A DNA stretch of 64,000 nucleotides from Triplophysa rosa (Eukaryota > Chordata > Actinopteri > Cypriniformes > Nemacheilidae): NCBI RefSeq assembly GCF_024868665.1, contig NC_079900.1:4240608-4304607 (forward strand), written 5' to 3'. The notes under the pieces were generated by a model, which was not told where the DNA came from, ran no database searches, and worked only from the letters and a program-made list of their open reading frames with translations. The position numbers were made by a program, and so were the translations under genes. Positions 1 through 10,708 of this stretch are shown here, in pieces (within the stretch, counting starts at the first letter, position 1; each line of letters begins with the position of its first letter).

Positions 1-360
1 GCCATTATGTAGACGTTTGGAATTTCCTCATTATCTGGCATGTTCCTATGACAACGCAGCATGGTGTCCACCAGCAGATGTCGCTGTTTTAGTGGCATGA
101 CTTAAGCATAACTGTTGCAAATAAACATAAGTTTACACATAAAAGTGTGTGAAGCTGCTATATAATATGTAAACACTAATATATATATAAAACTTTTTAA
201 AATATAAAATGTATGTTTATTTGCAACAGTTATGCTGTTAAAAAAGTGACATCTGCTGAGGGACACCATGCTGCATTTTCATAGGAACACGCCAGCTGAA
301 AATAATGAGGAAATTAAGTTGCTCCCTTCGCCAAGTGCATTCCAAACGTCTACATAATGG
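1..360. repeat. Palindromic MITE fragment
   Basis: Positions about 1-110 reappear inverted at about 240-358, separated by an AT-rich centre, giving a foldback structure. The same interior is found in the complete hAT-type MITE at 13354-14115, which has terminal repeats and an 8-bp target duplication. Here the left end is cut by the window edge and no terminal repeat is seen on the right, so this is a partial copy. It lies just beyond the last recognisable exon of the minus-strand gene. Confidence 0.7.
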
Positions 361-437
361 CACGCGCATACCCTGCTCACTCCAAAATCTAAACTCAAAA
401 TAAAATATCTGTGAAAAAAAGTAAAACAAAAACATAC

Positions 438-1770
438 CTCATTTATAGTGTTCAGAAGAGGGCACATCCTGGTACCAGAAGTTCTTCCTCTGGCAAGCAT
501 CAGCTGCAGAAGACGTGGTGTGTACCTATCAAGATTCAGCATAAATGTCTCTTCCAGGGAAATTGTTGTTATACGCCGGAACTCCACTAAAACCTAATAA
601 ATGGATGACAAAAATATTACATTGTTTTTCAAAAGTAGACAAAAGAGATCAACAACAACAACAGTGTTCCTGATGGTAAAACATAAAATGTAATCAAACA
701 TTCTTACCTGAGCCTTGCTAAATAATCCTGGCCATCTCTCTTTGTAGACACTGACAGCTGGGCTGATGGTCACAACCTCTTTTCTTCGAATTGAAAAGGT
801 TCTTAACATTTTTTCTTCAATTACCTTTTCGTTGTTCTTTTTCTTCAACTCATCAACTAACTCAAGCCTATCCTTTTCTAATGTGTCCTGATTATCACCA
901 ACAGGATATGCAGGGAGATAATTTACTTCCGCCCTCCTTGGCCGCTTCACATTTTTGGCTGGTGCTGCATCTCTCGGTAGCTTTCTTTTCAATGTGTTAA
1001 CTTCCAACTCTGGATATGTATATTTTTGTGATTTCAATTTGGCACGGAAATTATGCATCTTATATTTGAGGCGCTGCTGCCAGCCGTAAATCCCTCCAAA
1101 CGACCCAGGCTCCTTTAGACATGGAAACTTCTGAACAAGGGCTTCAGCTACTGAGGATATTTGCACACTTGAAGGGTAGGCTGTGTAAGTAAATATAGCT
1201 TTGGAGAGGTCTTGCATTATTGCAGATTTAACACTTGCATCATTGAAGTGTGTTTCACAAGCAAGATATGACTTGTTTGCCTCTGCAAGAATAAGTTCAA
1301 TGTCACGAGAAAACTTTGGCACTTGAAATGGTACTGGCCATGGAGCAGAGCGACAGAACTCAGGAATAAAAACAGCTTCTGAGGTTGATGGTTCACCAAC
1401 ATTTGCAAGAGAGGTGCTCACTTCACCATCATTTGCTGGGCAGGTCTCCAAGGTACTTTGTGTGAATGACGGTCCGTATTCTTCTACTGGATACAAGTCA
1501 AGGGTGATTAAAGGCTCTTTTCTTACCAATTTTACAGTCGCTTTGTCCTCTAGGTCAGCCGTTGAAGAGAGAGTGAAATATTGGTTCCCAAAGTCTTTGT
1601 CTTCATAGAGTAGGTCAAATTCCCAATCTAACTGGAATGTCTGAACGATTTCAAAAACAAGATTTTCCACCTTGTCAGGAGTTCCTGATGGAAGCTTCAG
1701 CTTTTGGATATTGTTTCCGTCTATGATGACATGCAACTGAACTGGCAGTTTTCTTTAGTATTGGCATCCA
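438..1770 (-). CDS. Uncharacterised fish protein with ubiquitin/PB1-like N-terminus (two exons, partial)
   Basis: Two minus-strand exons are supported by splice sites: 1770-708 (acceptor TTTGCAG, donor CAG|GTAAGA) and 593-438 (acceptor TTATTAG, donor GAG|GTATGT). The reading frame is open from about 1755 and joins in phase (FSKAQ|VLVEFRR). The first ~80 residues look like a ubiquitin/PB1-type fold (LHVIIDGN...LKLPSG...FQLDWEFDLLYEDKDFGNQYF). A conserved block follows (YPSSVQISSVAEALVQKFP, GGIYGWQQRLKYKMHNFRAK), then a basic segment. I recognise this as a multicopy teleost family often labelled SAM-domain protein 3-like; no function is known to me. There is no ATG in frame before an upstream TAA at about 1757-1755, and downstream exons are not visible before the MITE. 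It may be a decaying copy. Confidence 0.55.
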
Positions 1771-1928
1771 CTGCAAAGAGACAGAGAACATAAGTTTGTT
1801 GAAATTTGACAGGTTTACTTGGTAAACACACAAACAATTGAAAAGACATCATTATTTCAACTTAAGGTAAAACCTACTCTAGTATGTAAATGAAGTGTTT
1901 CAGGGACACCATTTGCCCATAATCTCAC

Positions 1929-2289
1929 CTGTGGGCTCTACTTTGAAGCTCCTCAGGTGCTCATGGTACCCCCCACTTAGCAACTTCAGAACAAAGACAG
2001 GACTTTCATACGCAACAATTGTTTGGAGTATTTCTCCAAAGTCAGGCAACCCTCCCGTTGATCCAAAATGCACCAACATTCCAACACAATAGTCGGTGCC
2101 TATTATGGTGACTTTGTTGGTCATGTTGACAACCACTGCACTGGGAAACATCTTTGCAAATTTCTCCTTGATGTTGTCTTTCAGAACATCCACGGACACT
2201 TGAGTCATTCTGGACAACAAGAGTTTTGGCCTTAGAATGCTAGCATCATGTAAGTGACATGCAATCATCGACTGATGTTTTTTTGCCAT
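1929..2289 (-). CDS. Uncharacterised fish gene exon upstream of the PB1-like ORF
   Basis: The frame is open from an ATG at 2289 (MAKKHQSMIACHLHDASILRPKL...) to a donor site CAG|GTGAGA ending the exon at 1929. Splicing to the acceptor at 1771 adds about 17 codons and a stop near 1727, which overlaps the start of the PB1-like frame in another phase. The segment TDYCVGMLVHFGSTGGLPDF and the SGGYHEHLRSF motif resemble the C-terminal part of a multicopy uncharacterised teleost protein family. The ATG sits only 8 bases from the Gypsy LTR, so N-terminal exons may have been separated by the insertion. Function unknown. Confidence 0.45.
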
Positions 2290-2296
2290 TGTCTTG

Positions 2297-2838
2297 TGTC
2301 ACCATTCTGCCTGTCATGTCTTGTTTTGGCCACTAGGAGTCCCCATTGTGTTCTGGTTTTGATCCCTGTTTAATTTGAGTAGTTGTTTTCACCTGTGCCT
2401 TGTTTTCCCGTGTAGTATTTAAACCTTACTTTTTTCCTCAGTTCCTTGCACTAAGTTTGTATGTTAGAACTCAACCTTGTGTGTTCTACCCGTGTGGATT
2501 ATTGCTTGCTTGCTTCCCGAGACTGGATTTCTATTGTGACCTCCATTTTTTGGTATGTGTTTGTTCCCCCTGCGAACCCTGCCTTTTTTTTAGTTTATTC
2601 TATTTTTATCACGAGGTTTTTTATTTTGGACTCTGTGGATCTACCTCTCCACCTATTGGATTATTTACTTTTGTGAAGACACTGTGTTTGCCTTTGGCTT
2701 TTTCTGTTCATTAAACTGGAATACTTAACCTGCTGTGTCTGCCTATATCTTCTGGGTTCCATCTGATACCACGTGGCTCGACTGGTGTAGTGACTATCCC
2801 TTACACCAGAGACCCGAGTTCGAGCCCGGGTCCTGACA
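2297..2838 (+). repeat. 5' LTR of the Gypsy element
   Basis: It starts TGTCA and ends TGACA, a short inverted terminal repeat typical of these LTRs. It contains a TATA-like TATTTAAA near 2415 and an ATTAAA near 2711. It is followed closely by the gag ATG at 2855. No obvious tRNA-complementary TGG primer site follows the end; sushi/Tf1-type chromoviruses are known to self-prime, so this is not in itself a defect. The boundary was set by the terminal TG...CA only, because no second LTR is available for comparison. Confidence 0.65.
2774..2836 (+). other. tRNA-like segment inside the LTR 3' end
   Basis: The sequence has an A-box-like TGGTGTAGTGA and a B-box-like GAGTTCGAGCCC about 35 bases apart, as in tRNA-derived Pol III promoters. 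The full cloverleaf does not close well (T-stem mismatches, no clean acceptor). It may be a tRNA-derived insertion in U5 or a chance resemblance. Confidence 0.35.
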
Positions 2839-2854
2839 GAAACTTAGTGCCACC

Positions 2855-3718
2855 ATGAACCCAGAGGCAGCCAGCTCACAGGAGATCCTCTCTACACTGT
2901 CTCGCCACGAGGGGGCGTTCCAACGCCACGAGGCCATGCTGGTACAACAGGAGACTTTAATGGCGCAACACTCCCAGCTATTGTCACAGATGCTGGAGTC
3001 CGTTCAACGGATGTCGCATCGACTTCCCGCTGCTCCTGCCGCTCAAGTCCAGTCCATCCAAGTCCCCATGGCACTAAACCCCGGGGTGGAACCTCGACTT
3101 CCACCATCACAGCGATTTTCAGGTGACCCGAGTTCCTGTAAAGGCTTTTTAACCCAATGTTCATTCTCGTTTGAACTGCAGGCCTCCTCGTTTCCCACTG
3201 ACCGGTCGAGGATTGCATATATCATCACGTTGTTGTCTGGGAAAGCCCTGGCTTGGGCCTCCGCTGTGTGGGAGGCTCAAGGTACCTGCTGCTCCAGCTA
3301 CTCAGCCTTTTCGGAGGAGTTCAAGCGAGTCTTTCGACACCCTGCCAGTAGCCCAGAGTCGTCCAGGAAGCTACTAAATCTCCAACAGGGCCATCGCAGT
3401 GTGACTGACTACGCTATCCAGTTCCGGACGATTGCAGCGGGGAGCGGCTGGGATGATGAGGCACTCATGGCATGCTTCCTGAACGGTCTCTCTGGCTCAA
3501 TTCAAGATGAACTTGCTACCCGGGAACCATCAGAAGGTCTCGAGCACCTGATCAAACTAGCTTCCCGCATTGACAACCGACTGAGAGAAAGGGAATTTCA
3601 TCGCAGACCTCTCTGCCCATTCTCCACCGGTCCCAGTCCTGAGTTCCATCCATCTCTCTCACAAGCACCTCCAGAACCCATGCAACTGGGACGTACCCGC
3701 CTCTCCCAGACAGAATGA
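2855..3718 (+). pseudogene. gag: Gypsy gag, copy 1 (nonsense-truncated)
   Basis: The frame opens with ATG after a short leader. It encodes a coiled-coil-like N-terminus rich in Q/H, then a retrotransposon gag capsid-type region (FSGDPSSCKGFLTQCSF, YAIQFRTIAAGSGW, LNGLSGSIQDELATREP). It ends at a TGA at 3716 immediately before the zinc-knuckle coding region. The second copy reads an arginine-encoding AGA there and continues into the CCHC knuckle, so the stop is a nonsense mutation or a base error. Beyond it the gag frame would end at 3836, overlapping the pol ATG in a TAATG arrangement. Confidence 0.9.
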
Positions 3719-3834
3719 GACCGTCGGATGAGGGAACGTTGCTGCCTGTATTGTGGCAGACCCGGCCATCTCCGTCATGCCTGTCCCGAGCTTCAGGGAA
3801 ACGCCCCAACCCGTGCAGACGAGGGAGAACTGTA

Positions 3835-5834
3835 ATGGGGAATGTAAGCACCTCCCATCCATCCAACTCCCGCTTCCTTGCAGTTACCCTCTCCTGGGAC
3901 AATCAAGAGCTACCCCTACGAGCGCTGGTGGACTCTGGTGCTGCAGGAAATTTTATGGATGGTACCTGGGCCAAAGAAAATGACATCCCTACTGACTCTC
4001 TTACCTTTCCCTTGAAGGTCACTGCGCTGGATGGGAGACCTCTGGGGCCAGGCCTAGTTTCCCGAGCTACTACCCCTCTTCGCATGACTATCCTTCGACA
4101 CAAGGAGATGATATGGTTTCATCTCATCCCCTCTCCCGAGTTCCCCCTCATTCTTGGATACCCCTGGCTCTGTGATCACAACCCGGACATTGACTGGGCT
4201 GTGGGGTCCATCAGCCAGTGGGTCCCCACGTGCCATGCCAGATGTCTATTCTCGAGTTCCCCTGACCCTTCTCCCGAGGTTCTAGAGTCCATTGATCTGT
4301 CCCGAGTCCCCAAGTGTTACCATGACCTTAAGATGGTGTTCAGCAAACAGAAGGCCACCACGTTACCACCCCACAGGCTCTACGACTGCACCGTTGATCT
4401 GCTTCCAGGCACCTGCCCTCCCAGGGGCCGGATCTTTTCTCTGTCTCCGCCAGAACGGCTTGCTATGGATTCCTATATCCAGGATGCCCTAGCAGCGGGC
4501 TTGATTCGTTCGTCCACCTCACCTGCAGGGGCAGGTTTTTTTTTTGTGGCCAAGAAGGATGGGGGACTACGTCCCTGTATCGACTACCGAGGGCTCAATA
4601 GCATCACAGTACGTAACCGGTACCCTCTACCCCTCATGGCCACAGCCTTTGAGTTACTGCAAGGAGCATCCCTCTTCACCAAGCTGGATCTGCGGAATGC
4701 ATACCATCTTGTGCGGATCAGGCAAGGCGATGAGTGGAAGACAGCTTTTAACACTCCCACCGGTCACTACGAATACCGGGTGATGCCCTTTGGCCTGACC
4801 AACGCCCCGGCTGTTTTCCAAGCCCTTATTAACGATGTGCTCCGGGATATGCTCAACCTCTTTGTGTTCGTCTATCTGGATGACATCCTCATCTTTTCGG
4901 CCTCCGCCCAAGAACATACGGAGCATGTCAGAAGAGTCCTCAAACGTCTTCTCGATAACCACTTGTACGTCAAGCCCGAAAAGTGTGAGTTCCATGCCTC
5001 TCGAGTACAGTTCTTGGGATTCGTAGTGGAACCTGGCCGTATCCAGATGGACCAAAAGAAGGTTGAGGCGGTAGCAGATTGGCCCACCCCCACGTCTCTC
5101 AAAGAAGTCCAACGCTTCCTCGGGTTCACGAACTTCTACCGGAAGTTCATCAGAAACTTCAGCTCTATAGCAGCTCCCCTCTCTGCCCTTACCAAGGGTG
5201 GCGTCGCTGAGTTTCGGTGGGGGGCGGAAGCTGAGGCAGCCTTCGTGAACCTTAAGCAGCGGATCATCTCTGCTCCCATTCTGACGCTTCCCGATACGGA
5301 CAAGCCCTTCGTGGTGGAGGTAGATGCATCTGAAGTGGGGGTTGGAGCAGTACTGTCCCAGAGAGGTGACGACAAAAAACTCCACCCTTGTGCCTTTCTC
5401 TCGCGCCGGCTCACACCCACAGAGAGGAACTATCACGTAGGAGACCGTGAGCTCCTGGTGGTCAAATTGGCACTAGAGGAGTGGAGACATTGGTTCGAGG
5501 GGGCAGCACATCCTTTTCAAGTACTCACGGACCATAAGAATCTAGAGTATATTCAACAAACTAAACGGTTGAACTCTAGACAAGCACGTTGGTCCCTCTT
5601 TTTTAACCGGTTCCAGTTTGTCCTGACCTTTCGGCCCGGTTCTAAAAATCTCAAGCCTGACGCCCTGTCCCTAGTATATGCTCCCACCACTCGAGAGGAC
5701 ACTGACATACCCATAATCCCCAACACCAAGATCGTTGCACCCGTTTCATGGGTTATTGAGAGAACAGTGCGACAAGCCCTAGCCAGGGAACCGGATCCGG
5801 GAGGGGGGCCTCCCAATCGTCTGTTTGTCCCTAA
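3835..5834 (+). CDS. pol: Gypsy pol, copy 1: protease, RT, RNase H (cut at gap)
   Basis: The frame opens at ATG 3835, in the -1 phase relative to gag. Protease shows the active-site motif VDSGAAGNF near 3930. Reverse transcriptase follows with the catalytic YLDD near 4873 and typical blocks ([43 protein letters not shown]). RNase H motifs follow ([31 protein letters not shown]). Reading is interrupted by the n at 5835, after which the sequence jumps back to gag, so the integrase belonging to this copy is absent. No internal stop is seen. Confidence 0.92.
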
Positions 5835-5835
5835 N

Positions 5836-6195
5836 TTCCTGAACGGTCTCTCTGGCTCAATTCAAGATGAACTTGCTACCCGGGAACCATCAGAAGGTCT
5901 TGAGCACCTGATAAAACTAGCTTCCCGCATTGACAACCGACTGAGAGAAAGGGAATTTCATCGCAGACCTCTCTGCCCATTCTCCACCGGTCCCAGTCCT
6001 GAGTTCCATCCATCTTTCTCACAAGCACCTCCAGAACCCATGCAACTGGGACGTACTCGCCTCTCCCAGACAGAAAGAGACCGTCGGATGAGAGAACGTT
6101 GCTGCTTGTATTGTGGCAGACCCGGTCATCTCCGTCATGCCTGTCCCGAGCTTCAGGGAAATGCCCCAACCCGTGCAGACCAGGGAGAACTGTAA
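5836..6195 (+). pseudogene. gag: Gypsy gag C-terminus, copy 2 (with zinc knuckle)
   Basis: Beginning directly after the n, this repeats gag from about 3476. It reads through the site of the copy-1 nonsense codon into the zinc knuckle [14 protein letters not shown] (CX2CX4HX4C), and ends at a TAA at 6193. The N-terminal two thirds of gag are missing. The pol ATG of copy 1 is ACG here. Confidence 0.88.
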
Positions 6196-9100
6196 CGGGG
6201 AATGTAAGCACCTCCCATCCGTCCAACTCCCGCTTCCTTCTTGCAGTCACCCTCTCCTGGGACATTCAAGAGCTACCCCTACGAGCGCTGGTGGACTTTG
6301 GTGCTGCAGGAAATTTTATGGACGGTACCTGGGCCAAAGAAAACAACATCCCTACTGACTCTCTTACCTTTCCCTTGAAGGTCACTGCGCTGGATGGGAG
6401 ACCTCTGGGGTCAGGCCTAGTTTCCCGAGCTACTACCCCTCTTCACATGACTATCCTTCGACACAAGGAGATGATACGGTTTCATCTCATCCCCTCTCCC
6501 GAGTTCCCCCTCATTCTTGGATACCCCTGGCTCTGTGATCACAATCCGGACATTGACTGGGCTGTGGGGTCCATCAGTCAGTGGGGCCCCACGTGCCATG
6601 CCAGATGCCTATTCTCGAGTTCCCCTGACCCTTCTCCCGAGGTTCTAGAGTCCATTGATCTGTCCCGAGTCCCCAAGTGTTACCATGACCTTAAGATGGT
6701 GTTCAGCAAACAGAAGGCCACTACGTTACCACCCCACAGGCTCTACGACTGCACCGTTGATCTGCTTCCAGGCACCTGCCCTCCCAGGGGCCGGATTTTT
6801 TCTCTGTCTCCGCCAGAACGGCTTGCTATGGATTCCTATATCCAGGATGCCCTAGCAGCGGGCTTGATTCGTTCGTCCACCTCACCTGCAGGGGCAGGTT
6901 TTTTTTTGTGGCCAAGAAGGATGGGGGACTACGTCCCTGTATCGACTACCGAGGGCTCAATAGCATCACAGTACGTAACCGGTACCCTCTACCCCTCATG
7001 GTCACAGCCTTTGAGTTACTGCAAGGAGCATCCCTCTTCACCAAGCTGGATCTGCGGAATGCATACCATCTTGTGCGGATCAGGCAAGGCGATGAGTGGA
7101 AGACAGCTTTTAACACTCCCACCGGTCACTACGAATACCGGGTGATGCCCTTTGGCCTGACCAACGCCCCGGCTGTTTTCCAAGCCCTTATTAACGATGT
7201 GCTCCGGGATATGCTCAACCTCTTTGTGTTCGTCTATCTGGATGACATCCTCATCTTTTCGGCCTCCGCCCAAGAACATACGGAGCATGTCAGAAGAGTC
7301 CTCAAACGTCTTCTCGATAACCACTTGTACGTCAAGCCCGAAAAGTGTGAGTTCCATGCCTCTCGAGTACAGTTCTTGGGATTCGTAGTGGAACCTGGCC
7401 GTATCCAGATGGACCAAAAGAAGGTTGAGGCGGTAGCAGATTGGCCCACCCCCACGTCTCTCAAAGAAGTCCAACGCTTCCTCGGGTTCACGAACTTCTA
7501 CCGGAAGTTCATCAGAAACTTCAGCTCTATAGCAGCTCCCCTCTCTGCCCTTACCAAGGGTGGCGTCGCTGAGTTTCGGTGGGGGGCGGAAGCTGAGGCA
7601 GCCTTCGTGAACCTTAAGCAGCGGATCATCTCTGCTCCCATTCTGACGCTTCCTGATACGGACAAGCCCTTTGTTGTGGAGGTAGATGCATCTGAAGTGG
7701 GGGTTGGAGCAGTACTGTCCCAGAGAGGTGATGACAAAAGACTCCACCCTTGTGCCTTTCTCTCGCACCGGCTCACACCCACAGAGAGGAACTATCACGT
7801 AGGAGACCGTGAGCTCCTGGCGGTCAAATTGGCTCTAGAGGAGTGGAGACATTGGCTCGAGGGGGCAGCACATCCTTTTCAAGTACTCACGGACCATAAG
7901 AATCTAGAGTATATTCAACAAACCAAACGGTTGAACTCTAGACAAGCACGTTGGTCCCTCTTTTTTAACCGGTTCCAGTTTCTCCTAACCTTTCGGCCCG
8001 GTTCTAAAAATCTCAAGCCTGACGCCCTGTCCCGAGTATATGCTCCCACCACTCGAGACGACACTGACATACCCATAATCCCCAACACCAAGATCGTGGC
8101 ACCCGTTTCATGGGTTATTGAGAGAACAGTGCGACAAGCCCTAGCCAGGGAACCGGATCCAGGAGGAGGGCCTCCCAATCGTCTGTTTGTCCCTAAGGCT
8201 GTACGTGCTCAGGTTCTCTTCTGGGGACACTCTTCCCGCCTCACTTGCCACCCTGGCATCGATCGCACCCTCGAGTTCCTCCGAAGACGGTTCTGGTGGC
8301 CCACGATCAAAGAGGATGTCAGCACCTTCGTCAAGGCATGCCACATATGCAACCAGAATAAGACCTCCAGTCTCTGCCCTCAGGGGTTACTCCATCCGCT
8401 GTCCATTCCCCATCGGCCCTGGTCCCACATCTCACTGGACTTCATCACTGGTCTTCCCTCATCCCAAGGCAACACAGTGATTCTAGTCGTCATTGACAGG
8501 TTCTCCAAGGCAGCCAGATTTATCCCTTTGCCCAAATTACCCTCTGCTAAAGAGACTGCTGACCTGATTATAATCCACGTTTTTCGGGTTTTCGGTATCC
8601 CCCAGGATATAGTTTCGGACAGAGGCCCCCAATTCTCTTCTAGATTCTGGAAAGCATTCTGCCAGCTCCTTGGAACCGAAGCCAGTCTGTCGTCTGGGTA
8701 CCACCCTGAGTCTAACGGGCAGACGGAGCGGATGAACCAGGAACTGGAGACTACTCTCAGGTGCATGGCCTCGAACAACCCTTCCACCTGGTCTTCATTC
8801 ATTGTTTGGGCAGAATATGCCCACAACACCCTACGCTCTTCTGCCACTGGGATGTCTCCCCATGAATGCCAGTTTGGCTATGCTCCCCTGTTGTTTCCTG
8901 ACCAAGAGGTGGAAGTTGGTGTTCCCTCAGCTACATCATTCATCAGACGCTGTCGACTCACATGGAGAAAGGTCCGTCACAATCTTTTACGTGCCTCTCA
9001 GTCTTACCAACGGCAGGCCAACAGACGCCGCCGACCCGGTCCCACCCTTCGCCCTGGTCAGAGGGTATGGCTCGCCACAAAGAACTTGCCCCTACGAGTG

Positions 9101-9409
9101 GAGTCCCGCAAACTTGCCCAGAAATACATCGGACCCTTTAGGGTAGCCAGGAGAGTAAACCCTGTTACTTACCGGCTATACTTGCCTAGTTCACTTAAGA
9201 TTAACCCCACGTTCCATGTATCCTTGCTAAAACCTGTTGTGTCTTCTCCCTTTGTCCCGGCAGGCAGACCCCCTCCTCCACCTCGCATCATCCAGGGCCA
9301 ACCAGCTTATACCGTCCGCCGGATACTGGATACCCGCCGAGTGCAACGATCCGTGCAGTATCTGGTGGACTGGGAGGGTTATGGTCCTGAGGAGCGCTCC
9401 TGGTGCTGA
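6196..9409 (+). pseudogene. pol: Gypsy pol, copy 2: protease to chromodomain (frameshifted)
   Basis: The protease motif reads VDFGAAGNF, with the active-site serine replaced by phenylalanine. A T-run near 6899-6907 has nine T where copy 1 has ten, shifting the frame at the start of RT. From 6908 the frame is open to 9409: RT with YLDD, RNase H, then integrase with an HHCC zinc-binding region ([18 protein letters not shown]...CHICNQNK) and the DDE core ([31 protein letters not shown]). The C-terminal chromodomain ([20 protein letters not shown]) ends early at a TGA at 9407. The short substitution list relative to copy 1 suggests two alleles or recent copies. Confidence 0.92.
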
Positions 9410-9410
9410 C

Positions 9411-9834
9411 CACTCAGCTAGCCCTGGACAGGAAATGTGTGACCTTCCTCAGGCCAAGGACCAGTGCAACAGTTCCTCCTATCTCCAGTCAGCAGTAGAG
9501 GAAGTCCACAGTGAGAGTGGGCACGACGAACCATCCAGTACCTCTCTGACTGTGAGCATCATTTGAGAAAGTTTGCCCTGGTCCAATCTGCAAGGCACCT
9601 GCCTTTTCTGCACCTGCACCATTCAGGCCACTTCCACTTGCCCAGTGTTTTGAGACTGTCCACTCCAACAACATCTCAGCCATCTTGACGAGATGAAGGG
9701 GGTGATAACTCCACCTATGGCAGAATTCTAAAGATGGATTCTACTAAGAAGGTACAATACATGAAAGTTTGAGGCTGAGCATGAAGTTTATTTTCAACCA
9801 TCCATGTTAAGTAATTGGAATAGACATAATTTCA
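9411..9834 (+). other. Unassigned stretch with a possible short terminal exon
   Basis: No LTR or known repeat is recognised. One plus-strand frame is open from the Gypsy junction to a TGA near 9564 and encodes an acidic, serine-rich tail (EEVHSESGHDEPSSTSLTVSII). A potential acceptor CACTCAG lies at its start, so it could be a residual exon of the host locus. Support is weak. Confidence 0.2.
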
Positions 9835-9839
9835 TCATG

Positions 9840-10591
9840 TAAACCTCAGATAACGAACCAAAGCAGTTAGTTAATCGTCAATGTGGGATTCTCTTCAGGG
9901 GCAGACAAGGCCAACATAATAAACAAAAGCGGTCTTATTTTAGAGTACTAAATAACCTAGGAGAATAAATAATAGAAAACAAAATACAAGGTATCTTATC
10001 TGTCTCCCTGAGGATAAACAAAGTAAAACTGTAAATCAAAATGGCGTCTAACCCCCTACCTCCAGAAACTTGGTGAAATATGTAAAAGGTATTTACAATG
10101 TATGAGAGTGTACTTAAAATAACATGAAGTCCAAATCTCCGTATTCACAATACCATGTTCAGACATACAACAGATACTGGAATTAAGTTACTAAATTCAC
10201 AGCACACATACTCACATAATCAGATTTTAACTCTCTCGGCTACAAGTGTTTCCTTTTAGGTAGCAGTGAATAAGCATAGGAAGAATAAGTATATCCCAAC
10301 AATAGTCACAAGAATCATGAAATCACAACAAAGAATTCCAAACAGAACCATCAGCAAAAGGCACAAGAGCTCAATGGCACACAAGGTACACAAGGAACCC
10401 AAGGCCTCGAATGAGTGTTTGGGGCGGTCCTTATATACAAAGGGCACAAAGCGTAGGACCAATGACCATCTCCAAGTGGTTAGTAGAGACCACACCCATC
10501 TGGACTAGTGACGTGTCTGCACACACGAACAAGAGAATGCAAAACACAAACAACACACTATAGCATCACAAACTTTCTCCAGGTCATAACA
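9840..10591 (-). repeat. Probable solo LTR
   Basis: On the minus strand the segment starts TGTTATGACC at 10591 and contains a TATA-like GTATATAAGG (about 10429-10438 on plus) preceded by CCAATGACC. It is flanked by direct TCATG repeats (9835-9839 and 10592-10596). This fits a solo LTR of about 750 bp in reverse orientation with a 5-bp target duplication. The inner end could also be placed 2 bases outward to give a TG...CA form. No coding region is associated. Confidence 0.45.
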
Positions 10592-10708
10592 TCATGATGA
10601 AAAACTGTGCATTTGTGTTATATATGTTGTAATGCACCATAGCAATAAGAAGTAAATGTAAAATGAACCCTGTCAGAATGTCTTTGTTTCCTTGTGTTTG
10701 TTTTTCAG

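Larger units (their letters stand above)
2297..9410 (+). mobile_element. Chromodomain Gypsy LTR retrotransposon, 3' truncated, partly duplicated
   Basis: A 5' LTR, gag with zinc knuckle, and pol (protease, reverse transcriptase, RNase H, integrase, C-terminal chromodomain) run on the plus strand. The order and the chromodomain place it among chromovirus Gypsy elements of fish. The block from gag to RNase H is present twice with few differences: 3476 to 5834, then 5836 onward. The junction is the single n at 5835, so part of the apparent length is probably an assembly artefact. No 3' LTR is seen: sequence after 9410 does not match 2297-2838. Coding breaks include a gag nonsense codon at 3716, a homopolymer frameshift near 6900 and truncation of the chromodomain. 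Confidence 0.92.

Noticed and set aside
2400..2714. 104-residue Cys/Phe-rich open frame in the LTR
   Set aside because: Located inside the LTR before gag, with composition from T-rich sequence and no homologue recognised.
4654..5436. 260-residue antisense open frame in the Gypsy RT region (and its copy at 7016-7798)
   Set aside because: It is the complement of a conserved RT/RNase H coding region; the long frame follows from codon composition and occurs in both copies only because they are duplicates.
10256..10495. Minus-strand hydrophobic open frame of 79 residues
   Set aside because: Falls inside the probable solo LTR downstream of its TATA box; likely non-coding R/U5 sequence.
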